The position numbers were made by a program, and so were the translations under genes. Of a stretch of 64,000 nt of DNA, positions 16,714 to 25,020 are shown one piece after another (within the stretch, counting starts at the first letter, position 1; every line of letters starts with the position of its first letter). The notes below the pieces were generated by a model. The model saw nothing but the letters and a program-made list of their open reading frames with translations. It was not told where the DNA came from and ran no database searches. Source of the stretch: JAABVD01 sp965204545. Its GTDB lineage: Bacteria; Verrucomicrobiota; Verrucomicrobiia; Opitutales; UBA2995. Where the stretch lies: the NCBI GenBank assembly GCA_965204545.1, contig CBDBFA010000003.1:930001-994000 (forward strand), in the 5' to 3' direction.

Positions 16714-17283
16714 TCAGGAATTGGGGGAGGAGAGGGTGAGGAGGCGTTCGATCATGGCATCGAGTTGAACGGTGTAGGTGTCGATGCGGCGTTGATAGAT
16801 ATTGTAGGCCACCAGGCTGGGAATAGCCACGGACAGACCGATCATGGTGGTGGTCAGAGCCAGGGCCACACCGGAGATGAAGGCGGTTTGTTCGGGTACG
16901 CCCGTTTCAAAGGACATATTGGCAAAAACCTGCACCAAACCGGTGACGGTCCCCAGCAGGCCCAAGAGTGGCGCCGCCCCGGTGACAATCTCCAGGATGA
17001 CCAGACCGCGTTCCATCCGGTTGACTTCGAGGTTGGTGAAAGCGCGGATTTTATCGGCATCCTGGGAACGGTGGTTGAAAAATTCCAGGATGCGTCCGAG
17101 GACGGATTCCTTTTCCGGTGGATCGTCGATTTGCCCGGCGATTACTTTGTCCACGAGGGATTTGGGCAGAATGTTATCGATTCTCAATGATATGCCCCGC
17201 TCAAAAATCACGAAAATGCCTAAAAGGGAACACAACCCGAGGGGGTAGATGAAGATTCCGGAACCTTCGATAATTTGAATCAT
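16714..17283 (-). CDS. exbB: ExbB/TolQ/MotA-family proton channel protein (set 1)
   Basis: 189 residues with three membrane segments: an N-terminal one (FIYPLGLCSLLGIFVIFERG) and a C-terminal pair in the conserved block GAAPLLGLLGTVTGLVQVF...VALALTTTMIGLSVAIPSLVAYN, which holds the family Thr and Pro residues of the channel. The partner ExbD is next in the same direction (15934-16326). Start at ATG 17283. The final PNS residues and stop look repeat-like. A second, longer ExbB lies at 37794-38498. Confidence 0.93.
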   Translation of the reverse strand: MIQIIEGSGIFIYPLGLCSLLGIFVIFERGISLRIDNILPKSLVDKVIAGQIDDPPEKESVLGRILEFFNHRSQDADKIRAFTNLEVNRMERGLVILEIVTGAAPLLGLLGTVTGLVQVFANMSFETGVPEQTAFISGVALALTTTMIGLSVAIPSLVAYNIYQRRIDTYTVQLDAMIERLLTLSSPNS

Positions 17284-17688
17284 AGTTGGGAGGCGCGCGG
17301 GGGCGCGCCAATTAGGAATTAGGAATTAGGAATTAGGAATTAGGAATTATAAGAGATGCTGAGTTGCTGAGTTGCTGAGAAAGAGGGATTAACCACAAAA
17401 GGCACAAAAAGAAAAGGCTGAAGGTTAAAGGCGCTGACGCGCCAATTAGGAATTAGGAATGAGGAATTGGGAGAAGGGGGGGAGAGGGAAAGGATAAAGG
17501 ATGAAGGATGAAGATCGTGATCGAAAGGAGGGGGGGAGTTTCCGGGGATCGCGGCGTAAAGCCGCTCCTACGAGGCTACAAGGCGCGCGGGGGCGCGCCA
17601 AGGGGAAAGAGGAAAGGGGGAAGGCGCGGTTTATTTTCGATTACGATCACGATTATCCGTGGTTGATCTTTCTCCCAATTCCTAATTC
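17284..17688. repeat. 405-bp repeat block between leuD and exbB
   Basis: AATTAGG runs, GAGTTGCTGAGTTGCTGAG, a GATCGCGGCGTAAAGCCGCTCCTAC unit (about 17549), GGCGCGCGGGGGCGCGCC and a short GATTACGATCACGATTA hexamer remnant. No gene is seen. Confidence 0.7.
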
Positions 17689-18312
17689 CTAATTCCTAAT
17701 TCCGGCCCCAGCGGGGTCGATGTAGGGGAGGGATTGGGCCTTGGCATCGATGGCGGAGTCGCCGGCCAGGAGTTCGGCAATCGGGTCCCAAGTGCCGGAA
17801 ATGAAGCCCTCACGGGCGGAATCGGGCAGGTGGCAGGGGACAATCGTGTCTCCAAAGCAAATTTCCCCGTTGGCTACGTCGACCCTTATCTCGGTGGAGG
17901 GATCAGCTTTCACGGCGGCGGCGATGGATTGAATATCATCACGGGAAGCGCGGAGGCAGGGGAGTCCGAGGGTGGCGCTGTTTCCGAAGAAAATTTCGGC
18001 AAATCCCTCGGCAATGATGGCGGCAAAGCCCGCTTTGGAGATGGCTTGGGGGGCATGTTCCCGGGAGCTGCCACAGCCGAAATTATCCCCGCAGATCATG
18101 ATGCTGGATCCGGAAAAACGGGGGTCGTCCAGGGGATGGGGCCGACCCCTTCCCTTTGCTTCTTTGCGCACGTCGTAAAAGAGGAACTCACCCAGGCCGT
18201 CGAAGGTGATGCACCTGAGAAAACGGGCCGGAATGATCTGATCGGTATCGACGTCGTCGCCGGGGACGTAGACGGCGCGGCCGGAGACTTGGGAGATGGG
18301 TATTAGTGACAT
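17689..18312 (-). CDS. leuD: 3-isopropylmalate dehydratase small subunit
   Basis: 207 residues. With LeuC it isomerises 2-isopropylmalate to 3-isopropylmalate in leucine synthesis. Swivel-domain motifs are GRAVYVPGDDVDTDQIIPARFL, GDNFGCGSSREHAP (substrate loop) and FAEIFFGNSATLGL. The last residues GIRN and the stop are in the AATTCCTAATTCC repeat, so the native C-terminus may have been altered. leuC lies 311 bp upstream in the same direction, separated by repeats. Confidence 0.94.
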   Translation of the reverse strand: MSLIPISQVSGRAVYVPGDDVDTDQIIPARFLRCITFDGLGEFLFYDVRKEAKGRGRPHPLDDPRFSGSSIMICGDNFGCGSSREHAPQAISKAGFAAIIAEGFAEIFFGNSATLGLPCLRASRDDIQSIAAAVKADPSTEIRVDVANGEICFGDTIVPCHLPDSAREGFISGTWDPIAELLAGDSAIDAKAQSLPYIDPAGAGIRN

Positions 18313-18623
18313 GAAGGAGGAGGAGAGAGATTAACCACAGAGAACACAGAGGGCACAGAGGAGGAAAAGAGATGCTGAGATGCTGAGAAGAGAGGAATCT
18401 CGCAAAGAGCGCAAAGAAATAACGGAGGGGGGACTTTCCAGTCCCCCACCAAATAATTTGAAAGGGGGACTGGAAAGTCCCCCCTCCGTTGTTGCTTGTT
18501 CCGGCGAAGCCGGATCGCTTGGCGAGGTCCGGAAGGGGTCAAACGCAAAATGTTAAAATCTGATTGGTGGAGGGAAGTAGAGGAAGACTTTAACATTTTG
18601 CGTTTGACCCCTTTTGCCGCGTC
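18313..18623. repeat. 311-bp repeat block between leuC and leuD, with shortened GTCAAACG hairpin
   Basis: It holds CACAGAGAACACAGAGG units, a GGGGGACTTTCCAGTCCCCC palindrome pair (about 18430-18483), TTCCGGCGAAGCCGGATCGC and an 83-bp copy of the GTCAAACG hairpin (18533-18615) ending 8 bp from the leuC stop codon. Confidence 0.8.
18533..18615. repeat. GTCAAACG hairpin, copy 2 (short form)
   Basis: The outer arms match the other copies but the centre is shorter and different. It sits at the leuC 3' end. Confidence 0.85.
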
Positions 18624-20033
18624 CTATGGGACGGAGAATACTTCGCGGGCGTCGGCGACGGAGCCGGTAATGGCGGCGGCGGCGACCATCAAGGGGCTCA
18701 TTAGAAGGGTGCGGCCGGTGGGGCTTCCCTGGCGGCCTTTGAAGTTGCGGTTGCTGGAACTGGCGCATACCTGGTCGCCGATCAATTTGTCGGGATTCAT
18801 GGCGAGGCACATGGAGCAGCCGGCGGAGCGCCATTCGAAACCAGCGCTGGTAAAGATTTTATCGAGTCCTTTTTCCCGGGCGATTTTGGCGACCACCTGG
18901 GATCCGGGAACGGCTATGGCCTTTACGGAAGGGGCTACTTTTCGGCCTCGGATGAATTTGGCCACCTCTTCCAGGTCGCTGAGACGGCCATTGGTGCAGG
19001 ACCCCAGAAATGCCACGTCCACGGGGATTCCCTTTATGGGACGCCCGCCTTCGAATTGCATGAAGGTGAGGGCTTCCTCCACCCCGGCTTTCTGTTCGGG
19101 GGAAACGGAGTCGGGAGAAGGAATGGTTTCATCGATGGCGATGCCCTGCCCGGGGTTTATGCCCCAGGTGACGGTGGGGGCGATATCGGCCGCATCGATC
19201 GCGACCACGTCGTCGTAGCCGCAATCCGGATCGGAGGCGCAGGCCCGCCAACGTTGCACGGCGGCGTCCCATTGGCGCCCTTTGGGGGCGTAGGGACGGC
19301 CCTTCAAATAGCGAAAGCTCTTTTCGTCGGGATTGACGTAACCGCACCGGGCCCCGCCCTCGATGGACATATTGCAGACGGTCATGCGTTCTTCCATGGA
19401 CATGGCCTGGAAGATTTCGCCGCCGTATTCGTAGGCGTAGCCGAGTCCCCCGTTCACTCCCAGGACGCGGATAATGTGGAGGATTACGTCCTTGGCGTAT
19501 ACGCCGGGGTTCAAGCGGCCGTCGACATTTATGCGGCGGACCTTGAGTTTGCTCAAGGCCATGGTCTGGGTGGCGAGGATGTTGCGGACTTCGGTGGTTC
19601 CCACTCCAAAGGCGATGGCGCCGAAAGCACCATGGGTGGAGGTATGGGAATCTCCGCAGGCTATGGTGCAGCCGGGTTGGGTGATGCCCTGTTCGGGCCC
19701 GACGATGTGGACTATCCCCTGCCGGCCGGAATCGAGATCGAAGAAGGTGATGCCGAATTCGCGGCAGTTCTTTCTCAGTTCCCTGATCATGGCATCTGCC
19801 AAAGGGTCGGAAAAGGGCTCGGTGCGTTCATTGGTGGGAACGATGTGATCGACCGTGGCAAAAGTGCGCTGAGGAAACTTCACCCCGACCCCCATGTCCC
19901 GGAGCATGCCGAAAGCCTGGGGGCTGGTCACCTCGTGGATCAGGTGGGTACCGATAAAGAGCTGCGTTTGCCCGTTGGCCAAGGTCCGAACGGCGTGCGC
20001 ATCCCATACTTTTTCAAAGAGGCTTTTTCCCAT
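18624..20033 (-). CDS. leuC: 3-isopropylmalate dehydratase large subunit
   Basis: 469 residues, the usual length. It has the aconitase-superfamily [4Fe-4S] ligands in FLGSCTNGR and SAGCSMCLAMNPD, and substrate or structural motifs IGTHLIHEVTSPQAF, CGDSHTSTHGAFGAIAFGVGTTEV and IEGGARCGYVNPD. It forms isopropylmalate isomerase with LeuD, encoded next in the same direction. Start at ATG 20033 (MGKSLFEKVWDAH). Confidence 0.96.
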   Translation of the reverse strand: MGKSLFEKVWDAHAVRTLANGQTQLFIGTHLIHEVTSPQAFGMLRDMGVGVKFPQRTFATVDHIVPTNERTEPFSDPLADAMIRELRKNCREFGITFFDLDSGRQGIVHIVGPEQGITQPGCTIACGDSHTSTHGAFGAIAFGVGTTEVRNILATQTMALSKLKVRRINVDGRLNPGVYAKDVILHIIRVLGVNGGLGYAYEYGGEIFQAMSMEERMTVCNMSIEGGARCGYVNPDEKSFRYLKGRPYAPKGRQWDAAVQRWRACASDPDCGYDDVVAIDAADIAPTVTWGINPGQGIAIDETIPSPDSVSPEQKAGVEEALTFMQFEGGRPIKGIPVDVAFLGSCTNGRLSDLEEVAKFIRGRKVAPSVKAIAVPGSQVVAKIAREKGLDKIFTSAGFEWRSAGCSMCLAMNPDKLIGDQVCASSSNRNFKGRQGSPTGRTLLMSPLMVAAAAITGSVADAREVFSVP

Positions 20034-20217
20034 GGTAAGAAATTTCCGGGCGTATTAGGCCGATTGGCAAGAGGAAAGGCGCGCCAATTAGGAATTAGGA
20101 ATTAGGAATTAGGAATTATAAGAGATGTTGAGATTTTTCAGAATCGTGATCGTGATCGTGATCGTGATCGTGATCGTGATCGAATTCTAGAAAGTGGGGA
20201 ATGTGCCGGAGATGGGG

Positions 20218-20312
20218 TTTGTGGAACCCCGTTGGGGTTCGGGAGTATGGGTGATCGATAACCCAGCGTGCGCTCCGCGACGCTGGGCTTTGGAGTTTAA
20301 CGCCGTTGGCGT
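20218..20312 (+). repeat. triple-hairpin element, copy 3
   Basis: Full three-hairpin arrangement as in copy 2. Confidence 0.85.
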
Positions 20313-20447
20313 AAAAGCCAAATGATGGCGCCTTGGGCGCCTCTTGGCGTTTCTTGGCGATCTTTGCGAGAGGTAATTGACGGGGGATTTCGATCACGAT
20401 CACGATCACGATCACGATCACGATCACGATTTTGAAGAGGGCCGGAA

Positions 20448-20504
20448 GGGGTCAGGCCTTGATTTTCAACATGGGGACATGTCAAAAATCAAGGCTCTGA
20501 CCCC
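20448..20504. repeat. 57-bp palindrome, intergenic copy
   Basis: Same arms as the copy inside the coding sequence at 12914-12970. Confidence 0.85.
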
Positions 20505-20638
20505 TTCCTAAACTTCAGCCTTTAGCCTTCAACCTTCAGCCTTTAGAATCTTTTGTGCCTTTGTGCCTTTGTGCCTTTGTGCCTTTGTGCCTTTGTGCCT
20601 TTGTGCCTTTGTGCCTTTGTGCCTTTGGGGAGGTGTGG

Positions 20639-20737
20639 AAGGGGTCAAACGCAAAATGTTAACATGGGATTGGTTCGGTTCAGCCATTCAGGTGAAACTA
20701 GAGGACGATGTTAACATTTTGCGTTTGACCCCTTTTT
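20639..20737 (-). repeat. 99-bp GTCAAACG hairpin, copy 3
   Basis: Inverted relative to copies 1 and 5. It overlaps the glnS 3' end and provides its stop codon. Confidence 0.9.
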
Positions 20738-22378
20738 CCAAGAGTTGCGTAGGCTGACGGTTTGGTTGAAGACGGGGGTGGTGTCGGTGGTGGTGTCGGT
20801 GGTGTCGGGATCGACGCAATAGTATCCTTTGCGCTCGAACTGGAATACGTCTCCGACTTTGGCTTCGGCCAAGCGGGGTTCGCCAAAAGCGTTTACGACC
20901 TTCAAGGACTCGGGATTGAGGTTGTCGAGGAAATCCCCGTTCCCGTCGGGGTTCTCCCGGTTGAACAGGGGCTGGTAGAGACGGACCTGAAATGGCACAT
21001 TTTCGGTGGCGCTGACGAAGTGGATGGTTCCCCTCACCTTGCGGCCGTCGGGGGTGGAACCGCCGCGGGAGGCGGGATCGAATTCGGCCAGGACTTCCAG
21101 GACATTTCCGTGCCGGTCGACCTTGAATTCCTTGGCCGTAATGTAACAGGCGTAGCGCAGGCGGACTTCCCGGCCCGGGGCCAGTCGAAAGAACTTCCGG
21201 GGAGGATCCACCATGAAGTCGTCCCGTTCGATAAGGATTTCGCGGGTGAGGGGCACTTTCCTAACGCCGTGGGCGGGATTCCCCGGGTGGTTCGGGCCCT
21301 CGTACCATTCAACGGTGTCGGCGGGAAAATTGGTAAGGGTGACCTTGATGGGATCCAACACCGCCATCCTTCTGGCGGCCTTGGCTTCCAGGTCCTGCCG
21401 CAGGCAAAATTCGAGCAAGGCGACATCGACAACCTGGTTTTGCTTGGTGACTCCCACCCTTCTGGCGAACTCCCGAATGGCCTCGGGGGTGTAGCCCCTG
21501 CGGCGGTACCCGCTCAGGGTGGGCATGCGGGGATCATCCCAACCGCTGACGCGGCCCTCTTCCACCAATCTCAACAATTTGCGTTTGCTCATCACTGTTT
21601 GGGTCAGGTTGAGGCGGGAGAATTCAATTTGCCGGGGTTTGGAGGGAACGGGCAGGTTGTCGATGTACCAATTATAAAGAGGGCGGTGGTTTTCAAATTC
21701 CAGGGAGCACAGGCTGTGAGTAACGCCCTCGATGGCATCCCCCTGGCCGTGGGCGAAATCGTACATGGGATAGATGCACCACTGGTCTCCGGTGCGGTAA
21801 TGGTGGTGATGGAGAATGCGGTACATGGTGGGGTCGCGCATGTTCAGGTTGGGATGGGCCATGTCGATTTTGGCGCGCAGGACCTTTGATCCATCGGGGA
21901 ACTCCCCTTTTTTCATACCATCGAAGAGGGTCAGGTTTTCTTCTATGGATCGGTCCCGGTAAGGGCTGTTTCTCCCCGGCTTGGTCAGGGTTCCCCGGTA
22001 GGCCTTGACCGCTTCCGGGCTGAGGTCGTCCACGTAAGCCTTGCCCTGTTCGATCAGGTAAACGGCCCATTGGTAAAGCTGCTGGTAGTAATCGGAGGCA
22101 AAGAAGAGGTTGTCCCCCCACTCCACTCCGAGCCAGGAGAGGTCCTCCACGATCGCTTCCACGTAGCGCATGTCCTCCTTGCTGGGGTTGGTATCGTCGA
22201 AGCGCAGGTGGAAGCGCCCCCCGTAATCCCGGGCAATGGTGTAGTTGGCAAAGATGGCTTTGCAGTGCCCGATATGGAGATAGCCGTTGGGCTCGGGCGG
22301 GAAACGGGTCACGATGGTTTCATGTTTCCCCGCCCTGAGTTCCTCATCGATGATATCGCGGATGAAATTGGTGGCCAT
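20711..22378 (-). CDS. glnS: glutaminyl-tRNA synthetase
   Basis: 555 residues, class I synthetase charging tRNA-Gln. Catalytic motifs are PPEPNGYLHIGHCKAI (HIGH) and TVMSKRKLL (KMSKS equivalent). FRLAPGREVRLRYAC and the beta-barrel anticodon-binding domain follow. Start at the ATG at 22378 (MATNFIRDIIDEEL); the open frame upstream is a translation of octamer repeats. The end (NSWKKGSNAKC, stop) is written by the left arm of the 99-bp hairpin at 20639-20737. gltX lies next upstream, so both Glx synthetases are neighbours. Confidence 0.95.
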   Translation of the reverse strand: MATNFIRDIIDEELRAGKHETIVTRFPPEPNGYLHIGHCKAIFANYTIARDYGGRFHLRFDDTNPSKEDMRYVEAIVEDLSWLGVEWGDNLFFASDYYQQLYQWAVYLIEQGKAYVDDLSPEAVKAYRGTLTKPGRNSPYRDRSIEENLTLFDGMKKGEFPDGSKVLRAKIDMAHPNLNMRDPTMYRILHHHHYRTGDQWCIYPMYDFAHGQGDAIEGVTHSLCSLEFENHRPLYNWYIDNLPVPSKPRQIEFSRLNLTQTVMSKRKLLRLVEEGRVSGWDDPRMPTLSGYRRRGYTPEAIREFARRVGVTKQNQVVDVALLEFCLRQDLEAKAARRMAVLDPIKVTLTNFPADTVEWYEGPNHPGNPAHGVRKVPLTREILIERDDFMVDPPRKFFRLAPGREVRLRYACYITAKEFKVDRHGNVLEVLAEFDPASRGGSTPDGRKVRGTIHFVSATENVPFQVRLYQPLFNRENPDGNGDFLDNLNPESLKVVNAFGEPRLAEAKVGDVFQFERKGYYCVDPDTTDTTTDTTPVFNQTVSLRNSWKKGSNAKC

Positions 22379-22926
22379 TAGGAATTGGCTGTCGCCAAAG
22401 GCACAGAGGCACAAAGGCACAAAGGCACAAAGGAGGCGCCTCCGGCGCCAATTAGGAATGAGGATAGGTTAACCACAAAAGGCACAAAAGACACAAAATG
22501 AAAAAGGGATCAACCACGGATTTCACGGATGATCACGGATGAGGGGCGCCGGGGGCGCCCAGTGGAGAGTGAAGAGGGAAGGGATCTCGCCGGGGCGAGA
22601 TGGCACAAAGGCACAGAGGCACAAAGGCACAAAGGGGGGAAGGCGCGCGGGGGCGCGCTAAGGGGAAAGAGGAAAGAGGAAAGGGGGAAGAGGGAAGAGG
22701 GAAGAAAAGGCACAAAGGCACAAAAGGGTCAGGTCTTGATCCGATTTATCACTCTTCACTCTTCACTCTTTCCTCTTTCCTCTTTCCTCTTTCCTCTTTC
22801 CTCTGGGCGCGGCCAGCGCCCCTGAGGCGGGTAAGGACGCGGTGGAAGGGGTGGAAGGGGTCAAACGCAAAATGTTAACATGGGATTGGTTCGGTTCAGC
22901 CATTCAGGTGAAACTAGAGGACGATG
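22379..22926. repeat. 548-bp repeat block between gltX and glnS
   Basis: AAAGGCAC octamers (about 22398-22432), the ATCTCGCCGGGGCGAGAT hairpin (22583-22602) with octamers, GGGAAGA/GAAAGAG heptamers, a TCTTTCC heptamer run (about 22766-22803), a partial GGGTCAGGTCTTGAT palindrome, the first copy of a 21-bp direct repeat (22825-22845) and most of a 99-bp hairpin. No gene is seen. Confidence 0.75.
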
Positions 22927-22953
22927 TTAACATTTTGCGTTTGACCCCTTTTT
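22855..22953 (-). repeat. 99-bp GTCAAACG hairpin, copy 4, with 21-bp flanking direct repeats
   Basis: The same 21 bp beginning AGGCGGGTAAGGACGC occurs at 22825-22845 and 22955-22975, on both sides of the hairpin. The right one belongs to gltX codons. The hairpin supplies the last codons and stop of gltX. Confidence 0.9.
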
Positions 22954-24297
22954 CAGGCGGGTAAGGACGCGGTGGGGGCCGAGGACTTCCAGCATGGGGA
23001 GCAAATCGGGTCCGCCGCCGGTTCCGGAAACGGCAAAGCGGATGATGGGAAACCACCCGAAGGGTTTTTTTTGCCGGTGGGAACGGGCCAATTTTGCCAA
23101 GGCTTCTTCCAGGCCGGCTGCGGACCAGTCCTCGACACCGCTCAGGCAGGCATGGGCCTGCCGCAGTCTGGTGAGGGAATCCTCCCTTTTGAAGAGCCGG
23201 CGGCGGGTCTTTTCATCTACCGGGTAGGAATCGCTGAAGAAGTAGGCGACATACTCGGGCAATTGTTGGAGGGAACGGACTTTTTCCTGGCAGAGGGCCA
23301 GAACGGCATGGGAGTAGGTCGGGTCGGCGACGTCGAGCCCGGCGCGCTCCAGAACGGAGAGGGCCCGTTCGATAAATTCCGGCAACGGCAGGCGGCGCAG
23401 GTGCTCGGTATTGATGTGGGCCAATTTCTTATCATCGAACCGGGCGTTTCCCTTCTGGAGTCCATCCAGGTCGAATTTTTCCAGCAAATCGTTCGGGGAC
23501 AGGATTTCGCTGCCGTCTTTGGGATTCCAACCCAGGAGGGCGAGGAAGTTGACCAGGCCGGAAGGGAGGAAGTTGCGGCGGACATAATCTTCCACGTGGA
23601 CGCCGTCCCCCCGTTTGCTCATCTTTCCCGGCCCCTTGTTGTTCAGGATCATGGGCAGGTGGACGAACCGGGGCAGGGGCGATCCGAGGGCCTTGAAGAG
23701 TTCGCAGTGCTTGGCCGTGTTGGAGAGGTGGTCCTCCCCGCGAATGACGTGGGTAATTCCCATGGTGATATCGTCTACCACGTTGACCAGGTGAAAGACC
23801 GGTTCCCCGTTGGAACGGACGAGGACAAAGTCTTTTTCCTCGGCCCGGACCACCTCGCCGCGAACGGCATCGGTAAAGACCTGGGGGGCAGCCCGGACCT
23901 TTTCGACTTCCGCTTTCAGGTAGGGGTCGTATTCCAGGTATCTCTCCCCTTCCAACCGAAAAAAGACGGCTCCATCCTTTCGGTAAGTTCTCCCGGAATC
24001 CCGTAATTTCCGCAGGTATTCGGTATACACGGCTCGGCGTTGGCTCTGGAAATAGGGTCCATGGGAGCCTTCGGTTTCGGGGCCTTCATCCCAATCCAAT
24101 CCCAGCCAACGCAGGCCGTCGAGCAAGACCTGGAGGGCTTGAGGGGTGTTGCGCCGGGGATCGGTATCCTCGATGCGGAGGACAAAGACGCCGCCGGTTT
24201 TGCGGGCGTAAAGCCAGTTGAACAAGGCGGTGCGAGCGCTTCCCAGGTGGAAGCTGCCGGTCGGGCTGGGGGCAAATCGCACGCGAACTTTTTTCAT
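22927..24297 (-). CDS. gltX: glutamyl-tRNA synthetase
   Basis: 456 residues, class I synthetase. Motifs are FAPSPTGSFHLGSARTALFNWL (HIGH equivalent HLGS), VLRIEDTDPRR, HVIRGEDHLSNTAKH, GKMSKRGDGVHV (KMSKS) and a C-terminal helical anticodon-binding domain. Start at ATG 24297 (MKKVRVRFAPSP). The protein ends LTRLKKGSNAKC, where KKGSNAKC and the stop come from the 99-bp hairpin. The 21 bp encoding the residues just before are duplicated beyond the hairpin (22825-22845), so the repeat entered the 3' end of the gene. Whether tRNA-Gln is made through this enzyme is not decidable, but glnS is adjacent. Confidence 0.95.
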   Translation of the reverse strand: MKKVRVRFAPSPTGSFHLGSARTALFNWLYARKTGGVFVLRIEDTDPRRNTPQALQVLLDGLRWLGLDWDEGPETEGSHGPYFQSQRRAVYTEYLRKLRDSGRTYRKDGAVFFRLEGERYLEYDPYLKAEVEKVRAAPQVFTDAVRGEVVRAEEKDFVLVRSNGEPVFHLVNVVDDITMGITHVIRGEDHLSNTAKHCELFKALGSPLPRFVHLPMILNNKGPGKMSKRGDGVHVEDYVRRNFLPSGLVNFLALLGWNPKDGSEILSPNDLLEKFDLDGLQKGNARFDDKKLAHINTEHLRRLPLPEFIERALSVLERAGLDVADPTYSHAVLALCQEKVRSLQQLPEYVAYFFSDSYPVDEKTRRRLFKREDSLTRLRQAHACLSGVEDWSAAGLEEALAKLARSHRQKKPFGWFPIIRFAVSGTGGGPDLLPMLEVLGPHRVLTRLKKGSNAKC

Positions 24298-25020
24298 TTG
24301 GGGGAGGGAGAAAAATTACCACAGAGGACACAGAGAACACAGAGAGAGGGAGAGGGAGATAGCCACAAAAAAGCACAAAAAGCGCAAAAGGGGAAGATCT
24401 CGCAAGGGCGAGATGGCACAAAGGCACAGAGGCACAAAGGGGGAAGAGGAGAGGAAAAGGAAGAAGGAAGAAGGAAGAAGGAAGAAGGATGAAGGCTAAA
24501 GGCAGAAATTATCTCTCGCAAAGAGCGCTAAGGGGCGCCGTTGGCGCCAATTAGGAATTAGGAATTATAAGAGATGCTGTATACTGAGTTGCTGAGTTGG
24601 TGGGGGAGGTGGAGTGATTCTTGGGAGGAGCACGGAGATTCTGAGGAAAAAACATGGATGAACAAGATGAACAGGATTTGATTTAAAACAACGCTTCGCT
24701 TGATGCCTGCGGCAACAGGATGGCACTCCGTGCCAACAGGAAATAAGAAAATAGCCGGAAATCGCACAAAAAGCGCAAAATTCTTAATTCTTCAGTAACT
24801 ACTCAGATTGGTTTTTTGGCTGACAACGACGAACGGCAGAGCAGGGATGCTCTTGCCCTACCACGCTTGAATTTATTGGTAGAGGGACTGCGTCTTCGCA
24901 ACGCCGCTTTTGTTAATTTTTCGTTGCTAAGGAGGTCCGGAAGGGGTCAGGCCTTTATTTTGATCCGTGGAAATCCGAGTGATCCGTGGTTGGTTCCTTT
25001 CAGCCTTTAGCCTTCAACCT
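24298..25020. repeat. 723-bp intergenic block between glgB and gltX
   Basis: CACAGAGGACACAGAG units, the hairpin ATCTCGCAAGGGCGAGAT (24397-24414) with octamers, GAAGAAGG runs (24451-24490), AATTAGG, a CTTCGCTTGATGCCTGCGGC / CAACAGGATGG unit (about 24690-24745, inverse copy near 33280-33345) and a partial GGGGTCAGGCC palindrome (about 24943). 24790-24930 has no repeat I recognise and no convincing gene. Confidence 0.7.

Larger units (their letters stand above)
20034..20710. repeat. 677-bp repeat block between glnS and leuC
   Basis: Left to right: AATTAGG runs, GATCGTGATCGTG hexamers (about 20141-20182), triple-hairpin copy 3 (20218-20312), a TTGGCGATCTTTGCGAGAGG unit, GATCACGATCACG hexamers (about 20391-20430), the 57-bp palindrome (20448-20504), about ten GTGCCTTT octamers (20551-20628) and the left part of a 99-bp hairpin (from 20639). 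No gene is seen. Confidence 0.8.

Noticed and set aside
24790..24930. Possible small gene in the glgB-gltX gap
   Set aside because: The short frame has no start context, no homology I recognise and merges with repeat DNA.
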